DNA of 64,000 bases, from positions 620,001-684,000 of the forward strand of contig CALFMP010000036.1 in NCBI GenBank assembly GCA_937879965.1, in the 5' to 3' direction. Of this stretch, positions 18,083-28,100 are shown piece by piece. Each line of letters begins with the position of its first letter. The first letter of the stretch is position 1. The notes beneath the pieces were generated by a model that saw only the letters and a list, made by a program, of their open reading frames with translations, searched no databases and was not told where the DNA came from. The position numbers were made by a program, and so were the translations under genes. Source of the stretch: QKMZ01 sp012965515. GTDB lineage: Bacteria > Cyanobacteriota > Vampirovibrionia > Obscuribacterales > Obscuribacteraceae.

Positions 18083-19891
18083 ATGGGATTAAATCTGAAA
18101 ATCGGTCAGTACGGCTTGTTGGTGGCGCTGCTGCCGGTTTTTGTCGCTTTGCTGATTTTAGGATTTCTCGCGCTGCAGCTTCAGGAGTCAGAGAAGCAAG
18201 TCGAGCGGGAAAGGCAAGCAAAAACTCTGATTATGGAGTCTTCCAACCTTCTGCAGTATCTGGATGAGATGAAGCGTGCTCTTTCTGGTCTGGCGGACAG
18301 TAATGCGCCTCTCTTTTCGATTGAACTTCAGAAGCGGAAAGATCAGTTCGCCGGTTCGCTGAAGAAAATTGAGTCCGGCTTGGTGTCTGCTCCTCAAAAA
18401 GATGCTTTCGTTCAATTGAAGAGTGCGGCACTTTCTGCGGTTGAAGAGATTGAGGAAACGCAGAAGGCGCTCGCAACCGCGCCTAAGGAAGTAGTCGAGT
18501 TTCGGATGAAAGAGTCCGACAGACAATTACAGGCTTTGAGAAGCACGCTCAGCAGCAAGCAAGAAGCTTTTAGCAACGCGACTTCCGATATTCAGGAGTC
18601 GAGTGCGCAACAAGGAGAAAGCAGTCGCCAGTTTGTGTGGGCAATTTTGGTTGCAGGAACTGTTGCGATGGTCGTTGTGGCTGTAGTTATGTCTTTGGGG
18701 TTCGGACGTCGGATTACCGGACGACTGAAAGTTCTCACTGACAATAGTTTTCGTCTCGCCTCGAGAATGCCGCTGAATGAAAAGATGAAAGGGCTGGATG
18801 AGATATCTGAGTTGGACAAAAGCTTTCACTGGATGGCAAATCAGCTTGAAGATTTGGCGCGTAAAGAGCGCGCTATGACAGAAAATGCGGTTGACGTCAT
18901 TTGCTCGATTTCTGATGAAGGGAATTTTCGCGAAGTAAATTCTGCGGCAATCAAACTCTGGGGATACAAGCCGGAAGAACTTCTCGGGCAAAAACTTATT
19001 TCACTCGTTCGCGAATCAGATAAGGAGAAGACTTTAAAAACATTTGCATCTGCAAAAAAAGACGGAAATCAAATTGAAGTTGAGAATGCCATCAAGCACA
19101 AGAACGGCAATTATGTCGAGGTTCTTTGGAGCGGAGGTTGGTCGTCTGTCGATGGCGCGATGTTTTGTGTGGCTCATGATATCACTGAGAAAAAGCAGAT
19201 CGAAAATCTAAAGCGTGATTTCGTCAACATGGTCAGCCATGATTTGAGAACTCCACTCACGTCAATTCAAGCGTTTTTGGAAATGTTGTCAGCCGGTTTT
19301 TATGACAGCAGTCCCGAGAAGATGCACAGTAAAGCCAAGTATTCCGAGGCTGATGTTGGACGTTTAATTTCGATGATTAATAGCTTGCTGCAACTTGAGA
19401 AGATGGAAGCTGGACACATTGAAATCGTCGCCGCTCATACTCAAGTTGAAGATGTTGTAGATAGGTCTTTCAACTCTGTTCAGTCGCTTGCAGAGCGCTC
19501 AAAAATCACGCTTGTGAAAAACACTTGTGATGCCGTGATTTTCGCCGATGAGGATCAGTTGATTCAGGTGATGGTCAACCTTTTGTCGAATGCAATAAAG
19601 TTTTCGAATCCTGGTGGTACTGTGACAGTGAAGGCTATCGAGCAAGAAAATATGGTCGAGTTTCAAGTCATCGATCAAGGTCGAGGTATCGCGCCTGATT
19701 TTATCGACAAGATATTTGACCGATTCAAACAAGTTGAATTGTCTGACTCTCGTGTCAAGGGTGGTACCGGGTTGGGGCTCGCCGTTTGCAAAATGCTAGT
19801 CGAAGCTCACCGCGGCAAAATCTGGGTGACCAGCAAAGAGAATGTGGGAAGTACTTTTCACTTCACAATTCCTACACGTAGCCCAACATAG
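18083..19891 (+). CDS. Membrane sensor histidine kinase (CHASE3-like, HAMP, PAS, HisKA, HATPase)
   Basis: 602 aa. Transmembrane helices at about 11-32 and 185-207 flank a helical extracytoplasmic domain of CHASE3 type. HAMP (about 208-260), PAS (about 265-370), HisKA with H386 in MVSHDLRTPLTS, and HATPase_c with N503, DQGRG and GGTGLGLAVCK follow. It is paralogous to the kinase at 5529-7415 (FRLAS in HAMP, the same domain order). It lacks that protein's acidic tail. Only a weak ribosome site precedes the ATG. A strong intrinsic terminator follows at 19930. Confidence 0.95.
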   Translation: MGLNLKIGQYGLLVALLPVFVALLILGFLALQLQESEKQVERERQAKTLIMESSNLLQYLDEMKRALSGLADSNAPLFSIELQKRKDQFAGSLKKIESGLVSAPQKDAFVQLKSAALSAVEEIEETQKALATAPKEVVEFRMKESDRQLQALRSTLSSKQEAFSNATSDIQESSAQQGESSRQFVWAILVAGTVAMVVVAVVMSLGFGRRITGRLKVLTDNSFRLASRMPLNEKMKGLDEISELDKSFHWMANQLEDLARKERAMTENAVDVICSISDEGNFREVNSAAIKLWGYKPEELLGQKLISLVRESDKEKTLKTFASAKKDGNQIEVENAIKHKNGNYVEVLWSGGWSSVDGAMFCVAHDITEKKQIENLKRDFVNMVSHDLRTPLTSIQAFLEMLSAGFYDSSPEKMHSKAKYSEADVGRLISMINSLLQLEKMEAGHIEIVAAHTQVEDVVDRSFNSVQSLAERSKITLVKNTCDAVIFADEDQLIQVMVNLLSNAIKFSNPGGTVTVKAIEQENMVEFQVIDQGRGIAPDFIDKIFDRFKQVELSDSRVKGGTGLGLAVCKMLVEAHRGKIWVTSKENVGSTFHFTIPTRSPT

Positions 19892-19929
19892 GCTTGAATT
19901 CGTGTCATGAAGTCTCGGTAACGGCAGTA

Positions 19930-19956
19930 AAAAACCACTGCAGGGCAGTGGTTTTT
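19930..19956. terminator. Bidirectional intrinsic terminator
   Basis: A 12-bp perfect stem (AAAAACCACTGC, 19930-19941, with GCAGTGGTTTTT, 19945-19956) closes a 3-nt AGG loop. Flanking A and T runs allow termination from both sides. It lies between the convergent kinase gene (ends 19891) and the LuxR-type regulator gene (ends 19989). Confidence 0.9.
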
Positions 19957-19988
19957 CACTTGGGCGTTGGCTTAACTTTTAGAGATCT

Positions 19989-20876
19989 TTATTGCACGAC
20001 AATAGACTGCTGGTGTTGAGCGACACTAGCGGTGTTCGCTGGCACTGCGAAATTCAGTTGTGGTTGGATTAATTGTTCGTGCGTTACCAAACCCACTTCT
20101 TGCTGCGCTGCTAGTGTTTTTGTGGTCGGTCGTGCCATCTGTGACAGTCCTAACCACGCTTCGCACTCCACCTCCGCTGCCTGAAGTTGTTCCAGTCGCA
20201 GATAGCCTCTTCGAAGTGCTTCCATGACTAGACGTGTTCTTGGGTTGAATACTTCCACTTCGTGATTTTGTCTCAGCCTCCAATGATCTCTTCTCAGAAT
20301 TTTCAGTGCAAGAGTTGCCAGCCTGTTTTGCACACCACGGACAGTCAACCCGCTGCGAGCTGAAATTGCTCTGTCGGTGAGACCTAAAGCGATATCAATT
20401 AGGGTTTCCCTCTCTGCGTCTGAAAGAAAGTCGCTTCTATGAGCAGGACGAATCATCGAGGTGCGTACTGCGGGATCGGTGTACTGATGATTGTTGAGAA
20501 AAACTGCCATGATCGCATAACGTAATTTTTCATCACCTTCAGATTTAAGAACATATCCATACAATGCCTGGGTTGAAGCAGCACGCATGATCTCTCCAAG
20601 ATAACCATCACTGTGCGTATGCACCCAAAACAATATTTTGGTTCTTTTTTCAATTTCCCAAATATCTTTCGCCAGCGCCAATCCTCCTGCACCATTCAGG
20701 CTTATATCTAGAATCACCATCTCTGGTCTCGAACGTTTAAAAGCTTCTAGCCCATCATTATTACTTTTGGCTTCAATAATGTGTACATCTGAACTTCGTG
20801 ACAGCACCGACATGACCATCTCTATCGCATGTTTTCGCGCAAAAGGAATGCTGTCGATAATGAGCACCTGTACCAT
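19989..20876 (-). CDS. Receiver plus LuxR-type HTH transcription regulator
   Basis: 295 aa. The receiver-like N-terminus has D8 (only one acidic residue in the usual pair), phospho-acceptor D57 in MVILDISLNGAGG, and a Lys in YVLKSEGDE. A LuxR/NarL-type helix-turn-helix follows at about 150-195 (LSDAERETLIDIALGLTDRAISARSGLTVRGVQNRL), then an unassigned 100-residue tail. The ATG at 20876 is preferred because AGGAGA lies 8 nt upstream; a TTG two codons earlier is too close. No kinase gene is adjacent. A degenerate copy of the 17-bp regulon element lies upstream at 20925-20941, so this regulator may belong to the network of the following cluster. Confidence 0.88.
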   Translation of the reverse strand: MVQVLIIDSIPFARKHAIEMVMSVLSRSSDVHIIEAKSNNDGLEAFKRSRPEMVILDISLNGAGGLALAKDIWEIEKRTKILFWVHTHSDGYLGEIMRAASTQALYGYVLKSEGDEKLRYAIMAVFLNNHQYTDPAVRTSMIRPAHRSDFLSDAERETLIDIALGLTDRAISARSGLTVRGVQNRLATLALKILRRDHWRLRQNHEVEVFNPRTRLVMEALRRGYLRLEQLQAAEVECEAWLGLSQMARPTTKTLAAQQEVGLVTHEQLIQPQLNFAVPANTASVAQHQQSIVVQ

Positions 20877-20909
20877 CGGCAATTCTCCTCTGGCGGGACC
20901 GATGCGACG

Positions 20910-20941
20910 ATTGTCATGATATGGAGTAAATAAGTCGTAAA
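20910..20941 (-). promoter_or_regulatory. Degenerate regulon element plus -10, before the LuxR-type regulator
   Basis: On the minus strand 20941-20925 reads TTTACGACTTATTTACT, matching the cluster consensus at 14 of 17 positions. Exactly 9 nt later comes GACAAT (20915-20910), a 4/6 match to a -10 box. This is weaker than the other five sites. Confidence 0.4.
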
Positions 20942-21044
20942 CGCAGAGGTCGAACCTTTATATAGCGAATTTGCGCGAAAACCACCGCGCTGTTATGTCC
21001 GCCTTAGAACGACACACATCGCTTCGATGTTGCCTAGATTTCGA

Positions 21045-21076
21045 TTTACGACTTTGATACCTTTGCTTCCTATTAT
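21045..21076 (+). promoter_or_regulatory. Regulon element plus -10, before the 90-aa / EF-hand-LysM genes
   Basis: TTTACGACTTTGATACC (21045-21061) is followed after 9 nt by TATTAT (21071-21076). The two half-sites TTTAC and GATACC are 11 bp apart. The element occupies the place of a -35 box, as expected for an activator-dependent promoter. The start codon of the 90-aa gene is about 100 nt downstream. Confidence 0.65.
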
Positions 21077-21178
21077 TGCGTTTGTAATCGCTTGAACAAC
21101 AATTTGCGATTGCAGTTTTCCCTCTTCACTCGTTTTTACCAAGCAATCAAGCATGGCTTGCTGTGAGGTGTTATATCA

Positions 21179-21451
21179 ATGCAAAATGTTTTTGATAAAG
21201 CAGTGGGAAGCGGTGGCGGTGGTTCTTCATATCAAGCTCGCAATCAGATGAGCAGTCTCGCGTTTATAAAGGAAGTTGAGTTCTACATGCGACAGCGCTC
21301 AGGTCAGTTGGGCGCCAAGCCTCTTGCCACGTCTCTCGAGAACGATTTGAGTATTGAACTAACAGTTAACCATAGCTTGCTGCAAGTTATTGACGATTAT
21401 TCTTTCTACGACTCAGTCCACCTCGCTTCGCATTCGATGCTGCGTTCTTGA
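21179..21451 (+). CDS. Small hypothetical protein of the regulon cluster
   Basis: 90 aa, not recognised. A Gly/Ser-rich N-terminus (AVGSGGGGSSYQ) precedes a short amphipathic helical region (FIKEVEFYMRQRSGQ) and a C-terminal segment ending SHSMLRS. There is no signal peptide or membrane helix. AGGTG 8 nt before the ATG supports translation. The first gene after a strong regulon element, it lies 60 bp before the EF-hand/LysM gene and is probably co-transcribed with it. It could be a secretion adaptor or chaperone; this is speculation from its size and position only. Confidence 0.65.
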   Translation: MQNVFDKAVGSGGGGSSYQARNQMSSLAFIKEVEFYMRQRSGQLGAKPLATSLENDLSIELTVNHSLLQVIDDYSFYDSVHLASHSMLRS

Positions 21452-21511
21452 TTCTGTTCAGACGTCGCGCTCACCCTAAGGTTTAACTTAAATCAACGAG
21501 GAGTTTTTAGC

Positions 21512-22654
21512 ATGGATTATCCAGTTACTGAACAAGCACCACCGACGCAGGATGCTCTCCCGATCGGAATTGAACCATCCGCGCTACTTGAAGAGATAAA
21601 CAGCATGCCTTCAATGTCAGCTCAAGATGCGCAGCGACTTGTCGAAAATTACGGTGAAGTGCCGTTGATGATCGTTTCTATGGATCGCGATCTCGATGGT
21701 AAAGTCGACACCGGCGCTGATTCTTTCTTGCGGAAAGTTGGAGGCGATGATGAGCTGTTTGGCTCTGGAGATGCCGCTCAACTTGAATCTGTCAAAAACA
21801 GTTCAGAAAGTAACTTGGATCAGTTGAGCGCGTTTTTATTTACGAACTATACCAACGAGATTGATAGATTCGACGGAAACGGTTTTGGTTTGAATTTTTT
21901 CAGTACTGGTCCTGACGGAGTAATCGGAGCCGGCGACATTCAGCGCGTTATCGACAGTCCATCTGCTAAAGAGCAATTCGCTAAAGTGAACGATGTTTTC
22001 GATGTCTTTGATAATCAAGCAACATGGGATAAAGTCATGGGTTCGAGCTCAATAACTCGCGAAGGATTGATGAACGTGAATGAAAGCATGCTTACTGAGC
22101 AAGAAAAAGACGCAGTTCATTACCTGCGAGACAATATAGCAGTGTTTGACGATGCTAATCCACGCGCGGATGGGAGCATTGATATGAAAGACATTGAACG
22201 AGTTCGCGGTGAGCTGCGACCTAATACATACGGGGGAAACACTGACTTTCATAACGGTCAGCAGGTAGATTCAGGAGACCTTATTGCGGACGTGACGAAG
22301 GAACTTGAAGTAAAACGCAATGCTGAAATTCAAGCCGCACAGACACAAGTAATGAATGATCGCTCTGTTACATTCTCTCCAGACAAAGTTTCGTTCAAAG
22401 TGCAGTCCGGAGATACGCTCTACGATTTGGTGAACACAGAAATTAGAGCAATCAATGCACTCGCTGGCCGAACAGTCATGGAGGAAGTGCCACCAGGAGC
22501 GGATATCTACAACCATCCACTCACACATGATATTGCTCAAGCCAACGATATTACCGATTATGACTTGATCTTCCCGGATCAACCTATCGTGATTAATAAG
22601 GCAATTCTAGATAAATACATCGACGGACCAGCTCAGTCGTCTGGTCCACGATAA
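21512..22654 (+). CDS. EF-hand-like / LysM protein without signal peptide
   Basis: 380 aa. There are several Asp-rich loops resembling degenerate EF-hands: DRDLDGKVD near residue 58, FDGNGFG... GPDGVIGAGD near 120-143 and ADGSIDMKD near 219. The C-terminal segment (about 295-365) is LysM-like: FKVQSGDTLYDLV at its start and DLIFPDQPIVI at its end, with an extra loop between that makes it longer than the usual 44 residues. LysM modules bind peptidoglycan or chitin. The N-terminus is polar with no Sec or Tat signal, so if it reaches the envelope it needs another route. AGGAG lies 8 nt before the ATG. The terminator at 22683 follows. Confidence 0.85.
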   Translation: MDYPVTEQAPPTQDALPIGIEPSALLEEINSMPSMSAQDAQRLVENYGEVPLMIVSMDRDLDGKVDTGADSFLRKVGGDDELFGSGDAAQLESVKNSSESNLDQLSAFLFTNYTNEIDRFDGNGFGLNFFSTGPDGVIGAGDIQRVIDSPSAKEQFAKVNDVFDVFDNQATWDKVMGSSSITREGLMNVNESMLTEQEKDAVHYLRDNIAVFDDANPRADGSIDMKDIERVRGELRPNTYGGNTDFHNGQQVDSGDLIADVTKELEVKRNAEIQAAQTQVMNDRSVTFSPDKVSFKVQSGDTLYDLVNTEIRAINALAGRTVMEEVPPGADIYNHPLTHDIAQANDITDYDLIFPDQPIVINKAILDKYIDGPAQSSGPR

Positions 22655-22682
22655 ACGCAAAGTTTGTGAAAGGGGAAACGCA

Positions 22683-22725
22683 GTGCAGTATGTCCGCTTG
22701 CGGATGTGCTGCACAAGCGCTTTTT
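22683..22725 (+). terminator. Probable intrinsic terminator
   Basis: The interrupted hairpin GTGCAG (22683-22688) / CTGCAC (22709-22714), with inner TCCG/CGGA, is followed shortly by TTTTT at 22721-22725. The T run overlaps the start of the next regulon element. Confidence 0.55.
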
Positions 22726-22755
22726 ACTACTTTGTTACCTGTTGAAATCTAAAAT
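22723..22755 (+). promoter_or_regulatory. Regulon element plus -10, before the lytic transglycosylase gene
   Basis: TTTACTACTTTGTTACC (22723-22739) is followed after 10 nt by TAAAAT (22750-22755). The ATG begins 52 nt after the element, almost the same distance as at 40846 (53 nt). Confidence 0.65.
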
Positions 22756-22791
22756 CATAGATCTTACTAAGTACGAGGCATCCGAAGAATT

Positions 22792-23613
22792 ATGTCCCTT
22801 AAATCACTAGATGGATTAGGCGAACGCATCTCGAATAGAGTTCACAGCCAAATACAACTCCAGTTCTGCGAAGCATTCGACGGTGTGGCGAAAAGAGCAT
22901 GCAATACTGGTATGGAACATCTTCCACCGCTGGAAATGTCTTCCAACGCGATGTCGCCAGGACGCGCAAGTCCATCCACTAGTCCAGAGATTCCTTCTCC
23001 ATCAGTTGAAAGCCCCTCCAATCCGCCTAATCCAATTGCAAAACAACTTGTGAATAGAGACGCGGAAGCAGATTCGCAAGGCGAGAAAAATACAAAATCA
23101 AAGACCGACGCTCAGGCGAAAAAGAAGAAGCTAGGTCCGCCTAGTCTATTGCTCGATGATCCGATAGAACCTGGTAAGGAGCTTCCAGAAAATAGAAAAG
23201 AACTTCCGTCGATGGGAGAAGCTGTTGATCAATGGGATGCACAAATTGTGGAAGCAGCTGAGCGATGGGGCGTTCCAGCGGCACAATTAAAGGCGATGGT
23301 GTGGATTGAAACTGGTGGTGCCGGGGATCCTAATGCGGTGCAGATTAACCCCTACTACGGGAATACCTATGGTCTGACTCAGATCAATCCTATCTATTGG
23401 AAAGACACTGCCACCAATCTAGGATATGACCTCAACACCGTAGAAGGGCAGCTAGGAATGGGCGCATACATTTTGCGCGAAGGATACAACGTTACTGGAA
23501 GCTGGGACGGTGCCTCATCTTGGTACTTCAATCCGGCTGGCACGGGTGATGCCGTGAATAACACTACAAATGCTGAGTACATCGCTCGTATGCATGAATT
23601 GATGGGCTATTAG
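22792..23613 (+). CDS. Lytic transglycosylase-like protein, leaderless
   Basis: 273 aa. The C-terminal 130 residues form a soluble-lytic-transglycosylase (lysozyme-like) domain. The probable catalytic acid is E173 in VWIETGGAGDPNAVQ, followed by YGLTQINP and the late motif YFNPAGTGDAVNNTTNAEYIARM. It should cleave peptidoglycan glycan strands. The N-terminal 140 residues are Ser/Pro-rich and disordered with a Lys-rich patch (AQAKKKKLG). No Sec signal is visible, which is unusual for a murein hydrolase and suggests delivery by a dedicated exporter or release by lysis. It has its own regulon promoter and is followed 55 nt later by a Cys/His peptidase gene. Confidence 0.88.
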   Translation: MSLKSLDGLGERISNRVHSQIQLQFCEAFDGVAKRACNTGMEHLPPLEMSSNAMSPGRASPSTSPEIPSPSVESPSNPPNPIAKQLVNRDAEADSQGEKNTKSKTDAQAKKKKLGPPSLLLDDPIEPGKELPENRKELPSMGEAVDQWDAQIVEAAERWGVPAAQLKAMVWIETGGAGDPNAVQINPYYGNTYGLTQINPIYWKDTATNLGYDLNTVEGQLGMGAYILREGYNVTGSWDGASSWYFNPAGTGDAVNNTTNAEYIARMHELMGY

Positions 23614-23668
23614 TGATTGGAGCGCTCCTCGAGGCATGAAGCAGAGCAGATTCACCAGGTGACAACAA

Positions 23669-25051
23669 ATGAGCAAACATACTTTTGGTCGAGATTTCGG
23701 CGGTTCTGACAGACGTGGCGGTGGCAATGGCGGAGGACACTTTGGAGGAGCAAACTTTGACACAAACTTCAGAGATTTCCCCTCTCGTGCGCGAAAAATG
23801 GCCAGTCATGATAATTCAGGGCTGCCCAACTTTGATTTGCAACACGATCGAGATAGAGAACGAAGAAATAATTCTGGAGCCGGTTTTGAGCATGAACGAA
23901 TTCAGGACCGTATGCGAAAGCAAGATGGCGAACGAAAGCAAGATGGTGAGTCCGCAAGAGACAAAGGCCTTTCTACACATCAATCCGCTGGTGATGAACA
24001 CAACTGGATTGACAAATTTTTGAAAGAACGGAATCGTGATCGACTGCGAAGTAAGTTTTTGGAGCTTTCGGATAAAGCTAAAGAACGAAGACTTCAGCGT
24101 GAGATCAACGAATCATTAGCTGATCTTTGGACTGCGCTAGAACGCGGATTGCCGCTTGATTTTAATTCTCGTGAGCATGGTAAGCATGCTGACAAATCGC
24201 AAAGAGATTCGCATTCGTCAAAGGGCGGAGATGCTGGAGGGGTTGGAGCGCGAAACTCGACTGGCAATCGAGGCGGCGGTGGCGAATATGGTGGCTCGTC
24301 TAACTATGGAGGTGCCCGCGACTATAGTGACGTTGGTGACTACAGTGGCGCAGCATCTGGGTCGTCGCCAGGATATTCAAGCGGTGATGCTGTCGCCGCT
24401 CAGCCTTCAGGGGGACGTGGGGAATCCAGAGGATTTTCGTCTGTCGGCGATGTGTTTGGTGGTGTTGTCGATGGCATTAAAGCAAAAGCAAGTGATGTAG
24501 TTTCCTATCTCAGCGGATCGGTCAAGGACCTTCTCGATACTGCAGCGAGGTCAGTTGGAAAGCCGATGTGGGTCAATTCTCCCGTCGATGTAGCTGGAGG
24601 AGTTTACGGCTGTGCTGCGTCTATTTCAGAGGTTTTGATTCAAGCTGGTACGATCGAGAAGGGTGAGTACAACGCCTCAGTGTCAGGTTTAGAGTCCTTG
24701 TTGAGCACACCAGAAGGGCAACCTACGCCTGCTGGCACAACCTATACTCCTCAAATTGGAAAAGGTTGGGTGCGAGTCGATGGACCTGTTCCTGGAGCTG
24801 TTGTGTGCGGATATCGAGAACCGCGCCCTGCGTTCAATGGCGGCGCTCACATAGGCATCGTAGGACCTGATGGAACCACAGTCTTTAACAACCATTCCGA
24901 TAGTCGCGTTTTAGCAGAAGACCCTATAAGTGCCTTCAATTCTGGTGAATACCCACATGACGTCGCATACTATGTTCCAGCAGAGAGTTTGAAGAAACCG
25001 TCAGACTCATCACCGGAAGCTGAGAATGCCGAAGAGACAGAACTAACATAG
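23669..25051 (+). CDS. Gly-rich protein with C-terminal Cys/His peptidase-like domain
   Basis: 460 aa. The N-terminus (1-35) is Gly/Arg-rich, a charged helical part runs to about 165, and Gly/Ser/Tyr-rich linkers span about 190-255. The C-terminal domain (about 300-440) has a papain-like/NlpC-P60-type layout: C315 in YGCAASISEVL at the start of a helix and H394 in GGAHIGIVGPDG on a following strand, then FNNHSDSR. This suggests a peptidoglycan endopeptidase or amidase. No signal peptide. AGGTGA lies 7 nt before the ATG. It is tandem with the transglycosylase gene, so the pair could attack both glycan and peptide parts of murein. A perfect terminator follows. Confidence 0.8.
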   Translation: MSKHTFGRDFGGSDRRGGGNGGGHFGGANFDTNFRDFPSRARKMASHDNSGLPNFDLQHDRDRERRNNSGAGFEHERIQDRMRKQDGERKQDGESARDKGLSTHQSAGDEHNWIDKFLKERNRDRLRSKFLELSDKAKERRLQREINESLADLWTALERGLPLDFNSREHGKHADKSQRDSHSSKGGDAGGVGARNSTGNRGGGGEYGGSSNYGGARDYSDVGDYSGAASGSSPGYSSGDAVAAQPSGGRGESRGFSSVGDVFGGVVDGIKAKASDVVSYLSGSVKDLLDTAARSVGKPMWVNSPVDVAGGVYGCAASISEVLIQAGTIEKGEYNASVSGLESLLSTPEGQPTPAGTTYTPQIGKGWVRVDGPVPGAVVCGYREPRPAFNGGAHIGIVGPDGTTVFNNHSDSRVLAEDPISAFNSGEYPHDVAYYVPAESLKKPSDSSPEAENAEETELT

Positions 25052-25072
25052 AAAACTTTCTCGAGAGACAAG

Positions 25073-25105
25073 AAAGGCGCATCAGAAGTAGTCTGGTGCG
25101 CCTTT
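25073..25105. terminator. Bidirectional intrinsic terminator
   Basis: A 14-bp stem (25073-25086 with 25092-25105, one G-T wobble; outer arms AAAGGCGCA/TGCGCCTTT) encloses an AGTAG loop. It sits between convergent genes ending at 25051 and 25176. Confidence 0.85.
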
Positions 25106-25175
25106 ACTAAGACAATCATCCACTTCCTTTTCATTTGACGCTTTGCTCTCGTCCTCGGATTCTTCAACAGATCAT

Positions 25176-28100
25176 CTAGCTTTGACCGTCATTTATAACT
25201 TCAACAGGAATAATGAATTTGTTGCCTGTGTAGATCAAGTCAGGATCACCAATCTCGTTAGCTGCCCTCAGTGCCAAGAGCATATCGTCATCATACACTG
25301 AGTCGCCGGGCGTAATTGCTTTCTCTCCCATCGCTGTGGCAATGTCATTGCGAATTGCGAACAGAGTGTCGCCTTCTGGAATTACGAAAGCGTAACTGCC
25401 ATCTTCTAGTCGATGTGCGATCCGTCCATTGATATTAACTTCTTCGCCCGTGAAGAAGTTTTTGTCGTCTGGTTCTGTGGTTTCTGAAGTTTCCGAAATA
25501 GTTTCTTCCTGGTCTATAACTACTTCTGAGTTTTCGCTGCTGTGATTCGTTTCTTCGCGGCGAGACAGGTTTTCCGCAGTGACGAGAGCAGTTGGTGTGG
25601 CAACTCTCGATGACCCTTTTGTTGTCGCTGCTCTCAGCGCATACTTGCCCCAAGGATAGCGAACTCGCAAGCCGCTGGTTGAATCCTTCGCTGCTGTTTC
25701 AGCCACGGTTGATTCCATAACTGCCGATCTTGTCGTAGAAGGTGTAGCGCGAGCGGCTTCAACTTCGTCGTAGCTATCGTCGGCAAACGCTAGCGGCTCC
25801 TCTACACGTGCAGTGTCGTCAACAACTATTGGAGAGGACGCAGCACGGGACGCTTCTACTTCGTCGTAGCTATCGTCGGCAAACGCTAGCGGCTCCTCTA
25901 CACGTGCGGTGTCGTCAACAACTATTGGAGAGGACGCAGCACGGGACGCTTCTACTTCGTCGTAGCTATCGTCGGCAAACGCTAGCGGCTCCTCTACACG
26001 TGCGGTGTCGTCAACAACAATTGGAGAGGACGCAGCACGGGACGCTTCTACTTGGTCGTAACTATCGTCGGCAAACGCTAGCGGCTCCTCTACACGTGCA
26101 GTGTCGTCAACAACTATTGGAGAGGACGCAGCACGGGACGCTTCTACTTCGTCGTAGCTATCGTCGGCAAACGCTAGCGGCTCCTCTACACGTGCGGTGT
26201 CGTCAACAACAATTGGAGGGTAGTCAGTGCGAGCGGCTTCAACATGGTCGTAACTATCATCTGCAATCGGAAGTGGCTCCTCTGAACGCACAATGTCGTC
26301 AACGACGATTGGAGGGTAGTCAGCGCGAACAGATTCGATGTCGTCGTAGCTTCTGTTTTGGTTTATCAGCCGATCTTCTGGAGTAGCTACAACGTCAGCG
26401 GCCGGCAATGCGTCTGGGCGAACGACATCATCAGTTCCTGAAGGTGTTTCTTTTTGCGTGAAGTTCGACCGTTCCCACAAGTCGCTGTCTATGTCGTCCA
26501 AAATTGAATTGCCAGGTTGTGTGTGTGTCGCAACGTTGTCGAGGTTTCCTACTCCAGTTGCTGGTTCTGTTATGCTCGAAGGCAATTCACTTGCTGCCTT
26601 CCTTGCAGCGACTACTCTTACTGCTTCCTCTCCAGCGGCGGCTGTCCTAACTTCACCTTTTACAGCTGAAGCAAAAATTGCAGCACCTTCAGGCTCAGCG
26701 AGGACTTTAAGTATGTCGACTCTGTTTAGAACCGCGACTACAGCACCGCTCACAGCGTTGTCATCAAACTCGCTAAGGTCGTAGTCTTCACCTTCGAAGG
26801 TGGCAGCAACCAAATTCTTGTATGCGGCACCCACGCCGGCAGTAACTCCAATGTCCAGTCCGAGCTTCGCTGGAACTGCGAGAGAGGTCCCGCCGGTAGC
26901 GACGGATGCTGCTGCCGCAATTACCATAATAGAAATGTTGAACGCTTGTTCTTTCGCTTCGTTTTGTGACTCAACATGATTGTTGGTGGCTTCGATGAAG
27001 TTTTCGATATCAGCGACAAACTGAGCCTCCAGTTCTTTACGCTCTTCGCCAGTGGCATTTTGAAGTGCGATTGCTGTGGGAAACAGTTGGAGCGCGCTGG
27101 CATCCATTCCTTGTTTTGTCCAGTCCCAAACACGCATCACCGCACCGTCAACGGCGCTGTTGTGTTCATGTGCTTCCTCAAGCGCACGAATTGCTGTCAT
27201 CACCGGCGAAAGTTGAACACCCTGCAACGCAGCTTCGATCTTTACGGTTTCAGCCCCTGTTGCCCTGGTCATTACATCGTCGAAAACCAAACCTCCATAG
27301 CGGGCAAAGTATTCATCTGCTAGCCGCGTTTTTACTTCCGGTGACAGATGATCCAATGCGTTTAGCAACTCGTCTTGTGTAAACTCCGAGTCAACAACAA
27401 AACTGCGAACTTGATCCACGGCATCAAATTCTCCCTTTGCAATGATGTTGAGTTCGACGTCTCTCAGCTCTCCGTCGCTGAGAACTGATTCTCGAAACTC
27501 AGCGTAAGCCGAGTCGTCGCTCAGTAGCTGTTCTTTTTCCTCAGGTGAAACATTCGCCATGAGCTCCAGCCTCTCTGTTTTACTGTTGGCGAGCATTAGT
27601 TCCTTGTCGATTGGTAGATTTCCATCCTCGAATAAAGGTGTGGACCAATCTTCCAAGCCGAAGAAATCCAAATTGACGGACTCGTGATTGATGCGTGCGG
27701 AGTTTGAGCCGGGTAGTATTAGCTCATCGTTGATTGCCTGATTTACAGCACGATGCAACGCAATATTCAGCGATTGTGTAGTTTGCTCCGAACCTATCTG
27801 GTTTATTCCTTCTGCTTCAAATTCTGGATTCGCTGCAGCTTCATGACTGGCATGTAGCAAATCGCTTCTCAGCTCCGGATATTCCGAGAGCAATTTTTCC
27901 GTATCGGCGATTGTTTTTGATGCAGGCGCATTGCGAATCGAATCCAACAGTACCTGGTCGATTAGTTCTTCCTGCCCATCTTGAGCTAATGCTGGCTGCT
28001 CCGCTTCTTCTGTTTCGCCAATACGAGACAAGATTCGATTGGCCATCGTCCTTTGCGCCGGATTACCGCCAGCCAGCTCTCCCATTGTTGTGTTTAATCG

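Noticed and set aside
19917..19935. Extra regulon element (GGTAAC...GTAAA)
   Set aside because: Half-sites are 9 rather than 11 bp apart and no gene start follows in that direction.
25808..26386. Plus-strand 192-aa repeat protein
   Set aside because: Antisense of the 96-bp repeats in the giant gene; the opposite frame is supported by the LysM domain and promoter.
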